Assembly (NCBI RefSeq): GCF_026212465.1
Contig: NC_080051.1
Coordinates: forward strand, 19,903,446 to 19,967,445
Direction of reading: 5' to 3'
Length of the DNA stretch: 64,000 nt
Source: Amaranthus tricolor
Lineage: Eukaryota > Streptophyta > Magnoliopsida > Caryophyllales > Amaranthaceae
A program made the position numbers and the translations under genes. Under the pieces are notes generated by a model. It had not been told where the DNA came from and did no database searches. It worked only from the letters and a program-made list of their open reading frames with translations. Shown in pieces: positions 13,456-25,809 of the stretch. The stretch's first letter is position 1. Each line of letters opens with the position of its first letter.

Positions 13456-13737
13456 TAGGGATGGGCAAGGGTCTAAGACCCTACCCGGATCCTATTGGAC
13501 CCTACCCTTTTTTAAGGGTAAGGGTCTATTTTTTTTGGACCCTAAGTGTTCGGGTCCGAATCCAAAAAATATTATAAGGTTCCGGATTCGGATAGATCCG
13601 AACCCGACCCTTGGACCCTTTTTATTTCTTATATTTCCTCAACTCCAATTGTTGCTGTCCTAGCTGCTAACCTAAAATTAGGGTCTGAATCCGGATAGGG
13701 TCCAGATCCGACCCATACCCTTAAATGCCCATCCCTA
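13456..13737. mobile_element. hAT-type MITE (TAGGGATGGGCA termini)
   Basis: A 282-bp element starts TAGGGATGGGCA and ends TGCCCATCCCTA, a perfect 12-bp inverted repeat typical of plant hAT non-autonomous elements. The flanking octamers (AGCTTAAC / GTTGTAAC) match only in part, so the target duplication is old or altered. The interior has repeated GGGTC / GGACCC blocks and no coding capacity. Confidence 0.8.
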
Positions 13738-14369
13738 GTTGTAACCAAGTTATTAGCAATAAGTGTTCGTTCCACTTATATAGTATCCTAATTCATCCTT
13801 GCATAATAAGTATAAGTAATGAAGATGAATTACTCGACGCGAGGAAAATCAATTTATTTCAGATTATGTCAATAATTTATATTATGATTATGTCAATATT
13901 CATAAATGAATTTTACAATGTAAGTAAATCAAAATCACACAAAAAACCTCCATAACTTACAAATGAGCAAACCAAATAATGGATGTAAAAACTTTACAAG
14001 TGTTCAAAGTGTATCAATCAATAAGGTTATTCTGCTGAAAAGTTGGTTAAATAAAATCACTCAATCACAAAACACACTGTAGATCTTCCACAGTAAGGGA
14101 GACCAGTTCTGCATGACCCAACATCATGGGTTTGGACCTCTATATCACCTCCACCATCAAACATAAACGAAAACGATGCACCGATCTTTCATGTATTAAG
14201 CTGCCGAATACTACCACCGAGCAGACCATACTGAGTTCTGTCAAGCTAATTCTAAGCACGCGGAGATAAGAGTCTAGCAATATGCTTGTAGGAAACGCTG
14301 ATCATGTTATGTCGAACAACAAAAGGAACTAGAAGACGTATGTACACGAATCAGGCCTGTCGAAGTTTA

Positions 14370-17300
14370 TTAGGATGCGTAAACATGAAGCTGGGTGTGC
14401 TCGGTGAAGGCTTGTCGGAGTTGCTGGTAACCGTTCCTATAGTGCTCGAGGGAGAAACATAGCTGTCTAATTGCTTCCCGTTTTCCTTCAGCAGCTTCAA
14501 GAATGACGACTTTTTGTTTCTCAATCTCTTCTCGCAGTTCCTCGACCTCTCTACGTGTCCCTTCTTTTTCCGCAACCAACCGTTGCAGACGTTTTTCCGT
14601 TTCAGCAATCCGATCATTTCTCGCAGTTAATTCAGTCTCGAGCTTGTCTCTCTCGTTTGATAAGTTCTCGTATTTTAGTTTGTATGCATCAAGGTCGGTT
14701 TCCAATGTTTCCACCCTATGTGTCTTGTCAGCGATTTCTGCCTTAAGTTGCTCGATTTCTTCGTTTAATTTTCTTTCCAAAACCTCATGCTGCGTTTCGA
14801 GCAAATGATAGTTCACTTCCGATTCCCTGAGTTTCTCCTCCAAACGATTTTTTTCGTCGTTCAACCTAGATATTTCAGCATGAAGCTGATACTTGCGATT
14901 AGCGTCAGAAATCACGTCTTTCAAATCCCGAACCTCATTTTCACGGTCTGTTAAACTGACTTTGTACCTCGCAATCCTCTCCTGCAACTTGGCTGACTGT
15001 CGTTTCTCAGACTCAATCTTCGCTTTCCAAGTCGCAGCATCCTTCTGAGCTATTTTAAGCAGATCCTTCATTTTCTTTATATTTTCAGAGGATTCGTTGT
15101 TTTCTTTTCTTAATCGTGTCACCTCGTTATCTAAAACCACAAGCCTCCACTTTGCGATTCTCAACTCTTCAGAAAGAACTCGGGTCTTTTCTTCTGGTCG
15201 AGAAATATCTACATCTGTTTTACTGTCTGTTTCCTGAAGCTCCACGGCTACACTACTTCCAACATCAGGACCCTCGAGCAACGAATAACTGGCAGGATCG
15301 AAGGATCTAAACTTTTGAAGCTCGATTTTCAAGTTAGCAATCTCGTCTTCAGACGACTGAATCTTTTCTTTTGCCAGTCTCAATTCTTCTTCATAATCTA
15401 TAATTTTTGGATGCATATAGTCGAAAGTACCGCTACTAATTTTCCTTAGTGACCCATTACGATTTTCTTGCTGCTGCAGCGGCGACTTCTCCACATCACA
15501 ACTCTCGGTTTCTGATTCCATGGGCTTTGAATGCAGTTCTTCTTCACCTGTGTTTACCGATATTCCCGGATAACTGTATAGAGAGGACACGTCCGATTCT
15601 GAATATTCCGTCTCAGAATCCGATATTGAAAGTGTTTCATCTTTTACTGTCCGATCAATATTACTTTTCTTAGGGCCGAGAAAGAAGTCAAAGCCAGCAG
15701 CTCGAGGGCCAGATTTACGATGACTAATCTTTGACTCTTGAGGGGACCAAATGGAAATCACGTCAACACTTGCGTCTGATCCAATGGACCCCTGCGATTG
15801 TAGGTCCGGCGGAATGTTCTTCCTCACTTCACCAGTCAGATGTTCGTAACGCTCAGCCAGCGATTTGTACATCCGGTAGAACTCCTCTACATGAGATAGT
15901 AATTCGGGCCTCTTTTGATAATACATGTCGGCCTTCTTGGCTAATGAGTCTCCATCTCCTTCAATCAACTTTAGCATAAGTTTGTAATGTTGATCCATCT
16001 CTGCAGAAAAGGATCTTGTCAACATTCTGATTAAAATGGCCGGTTCTCGTCAAGTACAGACATAGTGTAAAAACAAGGCTGCATCGCATCGCATCGACCG
16101 CATTGTCAAGGTTTTTAAAATATATGAACAGATATTTTCTGTGTTGTAAAGGTGTAAAAAACTGCATTTTGGGCCGTATCAAGGTGATTCGACCGATTTT
16201 TAGGCGTTATGATAACCGGATCACTATTTCGTTACCATAATTGCGAACGTTATCACATTTTTACACTATGAGTACAGAATTGTGAATGCAATCTTTCGCA
16301 TAAACTAAAATAAGAAGCTAAATCATTAGCATTTTGTTTGGCTATACACTACATAATTGACGATACAATAAGACAAGGCGAACACATTCAGATGTAGGCA
16401 ATTATCTAACACTAGAAGCATGCTATTGAAGTTGTTGGAGCATTCAAAACAGTTGCCAGTTTAGCTCGTTGTTAATTTAACATCAACATGTTTCCCAAGA
16501 CAATATTGTATTGTAGAAGATAATTTGGATAGACCTAATCACCGCTAAACATGAAATGTGTGCTCAAATGGCGTGTAAAAACTCATATTACTAAAAGCTA
16601 TCGGGGCTGCTAAGGCTGCAAACTAAGCCCTTTGTGGTACTCATCCTAGATCACATCAGTCCTAGGATCATATTGCAAAAATGTGGTAACGTTTGCGTTC
16701 GCAGTAACGGGAGTGACGCAGTTATCGAAGTGCCAAATATCGGCTGAAAGCATGAGATATTCCTTGAAACGGACTAGAACACGGGTTTTTTACACCTATA
16801 CAACGCGGAAAATATCAGTCGATTATTTTTAAAACCTTTATGACACGGGCAATGCAATTCAATGCGGCCTTGTTTTTTGCACTATGCTTGGGGTCGGTTA
16901 GCTAGCCCTCTCTGTGACACTAAAAATGTCATCATAGTATCGAGAGGCGTATATTTTGTCTCTTCATGTAAAGATGTTTTTGAACCAACTAAACTAGATT
17001 CTTGACAATGTCAGAATGGCTATATTTATTGTGCAGTGCTATATCAACAGATTGCTAACAAAATGAAAGAATAGGTGACCAAATAAAATGTGAAAGCCAA
17101 GTGCGTTAAATACTCACCCTCTAAATTTTCAGCAAGCCATTTCGTATTCCTCCCAATATGGCTGTCCCACCACCACGAACCCGATTTTCTTGATTCTGAT
17201 CCTCTGAAAGGACTCTTTGAGTTAACCTATAATCAATAGCACATCAATATCACGGCTTAACTGCAAGTTACAAGAGAGCTTGGGTATTTTAAAATGAAAT

Positions 17301-17894
17301 ATTTTCCCACAAGTAATAATCTAATCTAAATCTTATATTGTTATGACTTAGTGAGATATTGTATTGCCAATGGTGTGACCATGAAAGAAAAGCTGATTAT
17401 GTTTTGAAACTTCCTAGTCTCATACGCATTAGCAGTATGTTGGTGTTAAATCACCTTTTGAATTCGCAAACACTTCAAGTGGCCTAACCCAATAGCCAAA
17501 ACTGATCGTAATTCACTTTTTTCCAATCGTGATTTACGAGTAGATTAGTGAATCATGTAACAATAGTCTGGAAGTCTTTAGTCAATCCTTTGGACGGTAA
17601 AACCAACCAATGTAAGATGGTGCAATGGCTGATCAAGACCTTTTGGTACGCAACAAGAAATAGGAATGGGGTATATCTCGGCACTATTCTAGAACCGAAT
17701 ATGAAAAAGAACGGTTGACGGTTTGACACAGCGGTGTACAGCTGAAAGTATACACTTAACACAAAAAAATCCCATGGGAAGGTAAGATTTTCACAGGAAG
17801 GTAAGAGATATTGAAAGTGCAACAAAATCCAAACTCGAAAAATCTAAAAAGTAAAAGAGAGAAAGAGTCTTTCACTTACTGAGGAAGACGCCAT
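14370..17894 (-). CDS. NET4: NETWORKED 4-type (KIP1-like) actin-binding protein, 3 coding exons
   Basis: Predicted 584-residue protein. Exons: 17894-17880 (15 bp), 17226-17118 (109 bp), 16000-14370 (1,631 bp); phases join cleanly and restore the actin-binding NAB domain. That domain begins with SWWWDSHI (about residue 22), continues through TKWLAENLEEMDQHYKLMLK and ends near VEEFYRMYKSLAERYEHLTG. The N-terminus MASSSV resembles NET4 proteins. The rest is a Glu/Lys/Leu-rich coiled coil (about 200-560). It ends in an IRQLCFSLEHYRNGYQQLRQ segment, matching the IRQ motif of NET3/NET4 proteins, which in NET4 is reported to bind Rab7-type (RABG3) GTPases. Known family role: linking F-actin to the tonoplast. 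Length fits NET4 (about 550-590). The frame is intact. Assignment to NET4 rather than another NET class is from memory of family features. Confidence 0.88.
16061..16270. mobile_element. hAT-type MITE, copy 1, in NET4 intron 2
   Basis: A 210-bp element has the 13-bp inverted termini CATAGTGTAAAAA / TTTTTACACTATG and is flanked by a perfect 8-bp target duplication AGTACAGA (16053-16060 and 16271-16278). The 8-bp duplication supports hAT. Non-coding. Confidence 0.85.
16669..16886. mobile_element. hAT-type MITE, copy 2, opposite orientation
   Basis: A 218-bp diverged relative of the element at 16061-16270, inserted in the opposite orientation: its sequence read on the minus strand aligns with copy 1 along most of its length. 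The ends are CATATTGCAAAAA and TTTTTTGCACTATG. The flanking octamers CCTAGGAT / CTTGGGGT match at 5 of 8 positions, a possible decayed target duplication. Confidence 0.7.
17450..17570. repeat. Dispersed repeat ending ATTAGTGAATCATGTAACA
   Basis: Similar to 34140-34290: both contain CGTAATTCACTTTTTT-like sequence followed by GATTAGTGAATCATGT. Likely copies of a short transposon. In NET4 intron 1. Confidence 0.5.
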
Positions 17895-20100
17895 GACATT
17901 CAACTCGATATCCTAAAGAACCAAACCAGAGAAGGAAAATGTGCCAAGTGGGGGCTTCTTCTGCAAACAGTTCTATTAGAAAATAAGCATTTCCACAATT
18001 TTAAACAGTCAGACAGAGAAAAATACAGGTAAGCAATAAGCATAGAGCTTGGATTAACAAAACTCACAACTAAGCTTAATTGCAAAACATTCATGAACAC
18101 ACTACTATTTATCCATTATTCTTTCATGGACAACATCTCAATTATATAAATGGACTAAATCAAATACATGTTTTTTTACAATCTGAGCTCCTCCCTTTTA
18201 TTAGCAATTGTTGATATTCGAACTTGTGATAGCCTACTTGACTCCTTTGGTCCTTGAGTTTGTTGCATTTTCTATTTTTGTGGATCCCACTTAGTTCACG
18301 AGACATTTCTTTAAGGAAATAATGACCAATCACTTCTTTAATTCTCATCCATATAAGTTGAAATTTTTTTCTTAATCTCCCATCAACTAAACTACCTGTC
18401 TACCCCTTAATAATCGTGTCAAACCCCTTGAGAGCAAACATCAAACTCATGGAGACATAAAAGTATACTCTTAACAAAAGAAAAGTGTACAATCAATTGA
18501 TACGAGTATACAACACAATGTCGAGGAAAAGTTTCTCACTCAAATCGGTCTTGTATCATCCCATAAGTCGTAAATGTCTGATGTACACACATAATTCAAT
18601 AGAATTCATAAGTGCATCCAACATTAGCTCATTACCTATCATCTAGTGTTTCTCATTTTCATGATCTTTCTAGTTTCAAAACTTTGAAGGCAGTTGGTGC
18701 ATCCACAACTAAAGATTTGAAGGGTCAAAATAGTGCATTGGATAGTGTGAAAATAAGAAATGTAGTGACTAATAAAAATCAAACCAAGTATTATCTCAAG
18801 CTTCTTACAAAAACATCAAGGAGCATCTAGAAATGAACATTTGCCTCCTTCAACAATATAGCCAACCATTTCAACCCATGCAATCAAAGATAAGCCTTCA
18901 TTGTGTTTGTAACATTAACATAAGTAGATTATCATTAAAAATCCCTCATCATGTAATCTTCCTGCCTTTTTCCTCTCCTTTTAAAATTAATTCTTTTGTG
19001 ATAAATTAAGTACATGCTTCTTAGTTCCTCATCAATGTATAATTATGAACCATGTTAGTCCAAAATTTTATCATGTTACTCAATCTTACAACAATTAAAC
19101 AAACACCAGTTAGTCTTGTAAGATACTGTTTCACCGTGAGACGAGCCCATATAATAAGCTCAATTCTGTAATTAATTTCATTTTAATATTATAAGTGTTA
19201 TCATATATATATATTGAGTCAACCCAATAAAAATAGTCATATCATTTGAGAATTTTGAATTTTTTAAGGGAATGCTTAAACTCTACAATGTAAAATAAAT
19301 CTTTTTTAATTGTGTAATCATACTCGATCAAAAAAAGAACGTGCGCTTGGTCAACTCAATTAATTTCTTTTCTAGAATCTGTCAATGACAACCACCCACA
19401 TTATGTTTATGGGCTTATGGGTCATCTTTCTCATCATCTCCCCATCACAATAATATTCCTTTAAAATAAAGCAAAAAAGAAAAATCTTGTGATCACCCAA
19501 AAAAGACAAGAACTTGGGCAATGCAATGTAGATATGAAAATGAAAACTAATTCTGTTTTGTGGTTTATATAATTATCAAAGAAATTTAATATTAAATGGA
19601 ATAAAAATCAGAAATTGACAAATTTCACTTAATCTAACCATCAAATTGGATAAAATAATCCCTTAAATGTAGTGGGTAATCATCAAATTACAAAATTGAA
19701 CCCGAAAAAAATAAAAATTTAGTCTTTTGTCGGTTGAATATTTAAAAACCCAACAAAAAGAAAGAAACAAAAAACTAATTATACAAATTATAAAAATAAC
19801 AATAACAGTAAAATGATTATTAAAAAACATAACAACAAAAAACAGATACTCCTAATGTATATATATACATATAAATATAAATATAAACATAAAAAAAGTT
19901 AGTACCTGATAATTATAATTATAATGAAAATCAGTTCCAAAGCTTCATAATTGTAGAAGATAAATCAACATTTCTAATTTAGATAGAAATGAAGGAGAAA
20001 CAAAAGATTGAAAGTTGAAGAAGATGACCTCCTCAATCAACTCTTCTAAACTCTAGAGAGAGAAAGTAGAGATAGAAAGAAAGAGGAGGATTTTTTGAAC
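17895..20100 (-). other. Probable 5' UTR intron and leader exon of the NET4 gene
   Basis: Just upstream of the NET4 ATG, TTTAG precedes position 17912 and could be a splice acceptor inside the 5' UTR. A CAG/GTACTAAC donor at 19906/19905 follows a CT-rich leader (about 19907-20100) with CTCTAGAGAGAG sequence, typical of plant 5' UTRs. This suggests a 2-kb 5' UTR intron. Inferred from signals only; the transcription start is not fixed. Confidence 0.45.
18100..19860. other. NET4 5' intron/intergenic DNA without a gene
   Basis: No coding sequence recognised. 19110-19250 contains TGTTTCACCGTGAGACGAGCCC, similar to the GAGACC-type repeats elsewhere in the window. Confidence 0.5.
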
Positions 20101-20761
20101 TTATTCAGGTTTTCTTTTGTAGTGTATCTGTCTTCACTACATCAAAAAGAAATATAAAAAAAGACAAATCTTTTTTATTTGGCTAACTTTTCTCGTGTTC
20201 TTTTCTGTTTTTTTCCACTATTTTTTGTTTACTCTTTATTTTTTATTAGTAGGGGAAGGTTTTTTTTTGTCTAGTTTTGTATAGGGAAATTTGAATTATG
20301 CTATACATCAAATGGAATTTTTAGTAGAGGTGGTATATTTTTGGCTTTGAAAGCCTAGTTTAGGAAACTATATGTATAATTATTCAATAATTATTATATA
20401 TTAGTAATTAGTAATCATATTAATCAATATGAGACTTTGTCTTAAATTATTAATTTATTTGATATTATTTTTAAAAGCTTATTACATGCTAATATATGTA
20501 CTCGGTCCTTATAACTAGATGCTTATTTAACAACTAGACTTATCAATTTTTAATGTGACCCGAAATTGGTTTAAAAATCGATTGGTTATAGCCTAAAAGT
20601 TATAACCTGTAACCCGAACCTGAACCGAACAAATAATTGAAAAATTTGGGTTAAATACTTTCATTTGACCCTTTTTACGATTTTGTAATTTTTTTTTTCA
20701 TGTTTCCACCATTAGCTTTTTCTTGAAGCCCACTATATGTTTACTTAGTTTTTGTATTTTG

Positions 20762-20982
20762 TGTTAGAGTATATAATATATCTTGGGGCTTCAACTATCA
20801 GCTTGAGTTTTTGGTTGAAATGGTTCCTTGACATGGTATCGGAAGCCAACGTGACAAGAGGTCAGGGGTTCGAATCTCAACCACCCCTCATTTAAAGTGG
20901 AATATTCAGCGCCTATACACATCCACACTTTTAGCCCATTACTCTCGTGTGAGGGGGCGTGTTAGAATATATAAAATATCCA
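20762..20982 (+). mobile_element. TRIM element with 72-bp 5' LTR and truncated 3' LTR
   Basis: The 5' LTR at 20762-20833 starts TGTTAGAGTATATAATATAT and ends CCTTGACA. It is followed at 20834 by TGGTATCGGAAGCC (a primer-binding-site-like match to initiator Met tRNA). The short interior includes GGGGTTCGAATCTC. GTGAGGGGGCG (a polypurine tract) precedes a 3' LTR that begins TGTTAGAATATATAAAATAT at 20960 and is cut off after about 23 bases, where gypsy-LTR-related sequence begins. No ORF. Confidence 0.82.
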
Positions 20983-21213
20983 TGTGCGCATATAAATCTA
21001 GAAAACTGATGTTGCTTTTAAACCTATGTTTTGAATTACTGTGTTGATGTTTAGAGTTACATGAGAGTTAAACTAAGATGAGTACGTGACAAGTTTTAGC
21101 TTTGTATTAGGTTTTGATAAATGTATATTGGACTAGATTGTATTGGTTATGTTGGACTTTTATAGTGACTTTTATGATTACTTTGTATTTTAGTAAGATG
21201 TTTATATTGAGAA
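20983..21213. repeat. Truncated copy of gypsy LTR tail
   Basis: This segment matches 22953-23295, inside the LTR downstream, including GTATATTGGACTAGATTGTA and GACTTTTATGATTACTTTGT. It directly abuts the start of the next LTR at 21214, so it looks like the remnant of an adjacent or nested LTR. Confidence 0.75.
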
Positions 21214-23426
21214 TGTAACATTTGAGAAATTAATAATGGAGCTTAAAATAAATATTAGAACGAAAATTATTTTGGATTAAGTAAAATAAATAATTGTGTG
21301 CTAAGATAGCGAAGAGACATTTGGGCATAAATATGTGGCTAATTATATATAAGTTTTTTTTTTTTTTTTTTATAGTTTTTTTATTAATGTAGTAGTTCCT
21401 TCCTTCTTTTCCCCATTTATTATGTAAGAGAATTATATTTTATCATTTATTCCTACTTCCAAAAACCTAAATCAGGATTAATCCTTTCAAATGGAACTAT
21501 TCATCATCTTCTAATTCCTATAAGCGCTATTCAATTCACGCCTACTTTTTAACAACAAATTTTTTTTTTCCTTTGTTCAGCCGGCACAACCTTCTCTTCC
21601 TCCAATTGCTTCGAAAAATCAACTTACCTCTGTCTCTTGAACCCGTCGAAGAGGAGCAGCAGCCATCAACCTTTCTATGTTCCTTGAATCTGTCGAAGAG
21701 GCAGCAGCAGCGAAACCTTCTGTTCTCTTGTTCATTTTCGAAAATTAACAAAGCACAACAACCTCGTTCTTTCCCGAGAAGCTGCGGTTCAGCCTTCATT
21801 CTCCCCATTGGAATGTAAGGTATAATGTTGATGATTATCTCTTCAATTAATTCTTGAAATATTATAATTATACATTCCCTGGTTCTTGAATCATACTATT
21901 ATTTAGTCATTTTTTTTTCTTCTCATCATAAATCATTACAACCTAAAGATTGATTAGTGACCTTCAAAAATTATCATATGTATGCCCATTTGTATCTTAT
22001 TAGATGAATCTTATCATGATTATATTAGATTAAATAAATGTGAAGATTGTGGATGTTGTTGGAGAATAAGTGTAAAGATTATTTTATATAATCTAACAAT
22101 TTTGGAGGAATTACTAGATACTTGTGAATCGTAGATTGTAAATTAGAATAAGAACGATGGTGTTTAGTTAAATAAATATTGAAATAATGGTATTGTGTAA
22201 GCTTTGGAGATAGGGTGAGTAATGTTAGTTATGGACTTGGTTGACAAGCATATGAAAATAATGAATTATTGGGCAATTGATAGTCTTGAATAAATTATGG
22301 AGTTTTTAGAAGCATTGTAAAGTATGAGTTAAAAAGCTTACTTTGTGTAGTTAAAAATATAAATAGAATTATGAGTTGAGTAGTCTTTAAAAGAATGTAA
22401 ACAAGTTTAGGTCGCATTTATGATATTTTGATGACATATTAGGGGTTTGAGGTAGAACGTGGTTAATTCTTTAATGATTAGAAATGCTAGAGTAGACTTT
22501 TGGTTAAGCTAATGTCGTAGGAGGAGATGTAATAAGTTATATGTTGGTATAGTTGCATCGTACGCACCCTGGTGACGTTGTTAGTGTCATGCTTCAGGAT
22601 ACGACTACGTCGAGGAGTCCTCCTAGCTGGTTTTGGTGAACATGTCTTGACTCTTTGAAGCGTCTTTTCGGTGAGTAATAGAAGTCCCTTAAAGGGTCTG
22701 GCCAGACTACAATTTTGAAAATTGTTTTATTAAGGCTGTGAATTTTATAATGTTGAGACAGATTTGTTATGAATGATTATGCTGATATTGATTTGGTCAA
22801 TGGATCAGGCTCACGAGCTGGTCGTCATTGACGGAGTAGAGGGAAAATCTCTCTTACTCCCTATTTTGAGGTGAATTGTCATTCAAATATTGACTAGCCT
22901 CACCCGAGAGTGATATAGCCTTAGAGCTATGGATGTTCCTCTCAATTAGACTCCCTGTGCGCATATAGATCTAGGAAACTGATGTTGCTTTTAAATTTAT
23001 GATTTGAATTACTGTGTTTGTTGTTTTGGATTGTTACTTCTCATTTAGTTTAACCTGACCCCCTGTTGTTTCCATCTTTTAGACTGTCTACAGATCGGAA
23101 TCGATTAGGAACGATGGGTTAGTGGTGATGATTAGAGTTACATGGATGTTAAATTGAGATTAGTACATGAGAAGTTGTAGCTTTGTATTAGGTTTTGGTA
23201 AATGTATATTGGACTAGATTGTATTGGTTATGTTGAACTTTTATGGTGACTTTTATGATTACTTTGTGTTTTAGTTAGATGTTTGGATTGAGAATTAGCT
23301 GATACAGTTATGTAACAGAACTGGTGACCCATTTGCACAAGTTTTGGAATTGAGAATTAAGTTTCTTGGTAAATAAACCCCGAGATGACCCTGTTTACTC
23401 AGTCAACGATAACTTGGATTGTTACA
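21214..23426 (+). mobile_element. 5' LTR of a degenerate Ty3/gypsy retrotransposon
   Basis: Starts TGTAACATTTGAG and ends GGATTGTTACA, giving matched TGTAACA / TGTTACA ends, about 2.2 kb. TGGTATCAGAGCC, complementary to initiator Met tRNA, follows two bases later (23429). The same TGTAACATTTGAG start recurs at 25810, the 3' LTR. The long T-run near 21356 and the CT-rich segment at 21560-21760 lie inside the LTR; short ORFs there are not genes. Confidence 0.75.
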
Positions 23427-23428
23427 GT

Positions 23429-23441
23429 TGGTATCAGAGCC
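23429..23441 (+). other. Primer binding site of the gypsy element
   Basis: TGGTATCAGAGCC, the standard initiator-Met-tRNA primer binding site of plant LTR retrotransposons, two bases after the LTR end. Confidence 0.85.
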
Positions 23442-25809
23442 AACTTGCGACTGTGACTAATCCTTAGGGTTAGTTCACCTAGCGGGCATACAATCTTGGG
23501 AATAAGGAAAAGTGATTTGAGAACATAAACCTCTAGGATATGAGATCATGATACGATTAAACAATAGGTTATGCTTGGACTTAGGTGTTAAGTTATGAAG
23601 GCTTTCTTTGGACATGTAGGATGTAAGGTGTGAGGATTACGGAGTAAAAGGGAGAATGCTTTAACGTTTGATCATGGCGGTAAGTAGATTCAGTTCGTCG
23701 ATGCAGTGTTGGAAGTGTTTTCTGATGATGCCTATGTCTTTATGTTCATCATAGTTCCTTGTTGATTATCGTTTTAGTAGTTTAAATAGTATGTTCTAAG
23801 ATTATGATTTGTATCACCTTTCCTGTTGCTAGCTGTTTACCATCAACTTTTATTTGTCGATCCAAGATTACGATTATAGTTAGGTGCACGAAAGCAAGGT
23901 CATATGGATGTGTAGTATAGATATTGTTTGTTGTAAGTGAGTTGAACTCTAAGATTGTTTGTGACATAGTAGGAGAGTTAGTGAATTCAAAGTATTGCAA
24001 GTCATTGTGATAGAAAAGCCTAAGATAAGAGCATATGATGATTACAAAGCCTAGTGATCGAGTTGCATATAATGTTCATATTTTGGCGTAAACGATGAAC
24101 TTTTTAGTGTTGATGGATCTTGTCATACATTGTAGTCTGTTTGGATATTGGAGCTTATAGATTTAGTAGAGTTATTAGAAAATCGTGTGATTATCATTAA
24201 GAATGTATAATGTTTCTTTTGCAAGTTAGAAGGGTAAATATAACTTAAGGATGGGATGTCACTAGTAAACTTGAGGATTGTTAAGTATTATGTGTTATGG
24301 TTTATATTTGGCAAAGATAAGATTTTACATTTACAATTTTGGGTTATAATGATTCAAGGCTATGTGTTTAAGGAAGTGAGTTGGTAATATTTTGACATCT
24401 TATACATAATTTAGGTAAGTATATTGGAAATTTAATAGTATTGGAGATGATGTTAAGCGAAAGTTATGTGTAATATTCGTATTTAGACTTGGTGGAAAAT
24501 GAATCATCTAAGAATAAGTGAAAATAATAATTCTAAGGGTTGTGTCTCGAAAGTTTGAAGTAGAATGCATGGGTAGATTAAGTATGATTATACAGTTACT
24601 TAATGTATGAGGAGAGTGGTATTGTGTTGGTAATGATAACAATATGAATTAAGTTACCTTATAATTATGAAATTTATGATTAAGGTTCTAAAAGGTTTTA
24701 TAGTGAATTCAACATAGGTTAACTTACTTATGAATTGATGATTTTCTATCGATAGCAGGAGGATGATATCAGATAAATATGAGATAGATTGTTATATAAC
24801 TATCAGGGATGAAAGAGACAACTGGTATTAGAGGTTTTAAAGATGTTCGATTATTTTGAGGTTATATCAAGATGTGTTTTGGATTCAGTTTGACTTAAGG
24901 TGATTATATATGAATTTGATTGATTACCAAGTTGAACATGATACATGTAAGGGTGAGATATGAATTTCTATAAACAATTTTATCAATTTAGTTATAGAAA
25001 AATTTCTTGAGATCCTAATGATGTTGAGTTTTCTTGTAAGGTTAGTTAGTTTTTATTTTGAAGTATGATTAGATAGCCGTATCAAGGATTTTGGGTTATT
25101 GTAATCTATAATTAATCAGGAATAGTTTTGAGGTTGACGCTTTGTTGTTTAGCATTGAGAAGTATGTTATTTCCAAATATTGGGTTTGGCATTTCTTTAT
25201 ATAAGGTTTGTTATGATTGTTCGAGATCCTTCAGCGCATGCCGCATAGGTAAAGTATCTCATCATCTTGCTAACCAACTCATATCGAGCGAGTGCATGAT
25301 GTGTTTCACGTATCTATGCTGAGACATTACATTAGAGGCGACTCACACGTTCTCAACCAAGAAACTAATACTTGATGACACGTTGCAGCACGAGGAGATA
25401 CTTGTTCATATCCTAAATAGGAAAACGCGCGACATTCATCGAGGTAGTGTAGCACTCGTGAAGGCGTTATGGACTAATTTACCGAGGAAGCCACATGGGA
25501 GGCAAAGGATTCAATGAAGCGCGACTATCGTTGGTTGCTTGCTCACGTATCAGTATGCTCATCGTTTTTATAGCTATTTACATCTCCTTAGTCTTTGAGA
25601 AGTAAGTTTGGGGACAAACTTTATTCTAAGTTGGGTAGAATTGTGAGATTTCTTAGGATGCTAGGTCTTGAAAAAAGTCTTAAGGTTAGTTGGTTAAAAT
25701 AGTTTCTTATGTTGCGCATACTTGGATGGTATACGTGGGAATTTATTTAGTCATGATATTGGAATTCGTTAAAACTTCGAGGACGAAGTTCATTTCAAGT
25801 TGGTTAGAA
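23442..25809 (+). pseudogene. Gypsy internal region with chromodomain/integrase remnant
   Basis: Only about 2.4 kb separates the LTRs, too short for a full gag-pol. The 5' part shows no coding frame. At 25301-25560 a broken frame resembles the C-terminal end of Ty3/gypsy pol: VFHVSMLRHYI, then EEILVHILNRKTRDI, then LVKALW, after which a frame change and stops follow (ATWE continues in another frame). This is the region where integrase passes into a chromodomain-like tail in some gypsy clades. GAGGACGAAG before 25810 may be part of the polypurine region. Long dead. Confidence 0.65.

Noticed and set aside
14503..14808. Plus-strand ORFs opposite the NET4 gene
   Set aside because: Antisense shadows of a clear coiled-coil coding exon.
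20858..20885. tRNA gene suggested by GGTTCGAATC
   Set aside because: No A box, no cloverleaf; the sequence lies in a TRIM interior next to a primer binding site.
21542..21818. ORFs of 81-88 codons on both strands
   Set aside because: Inside the gypsy LTR; Ser/Leu/Arg-rich chance ORFs.
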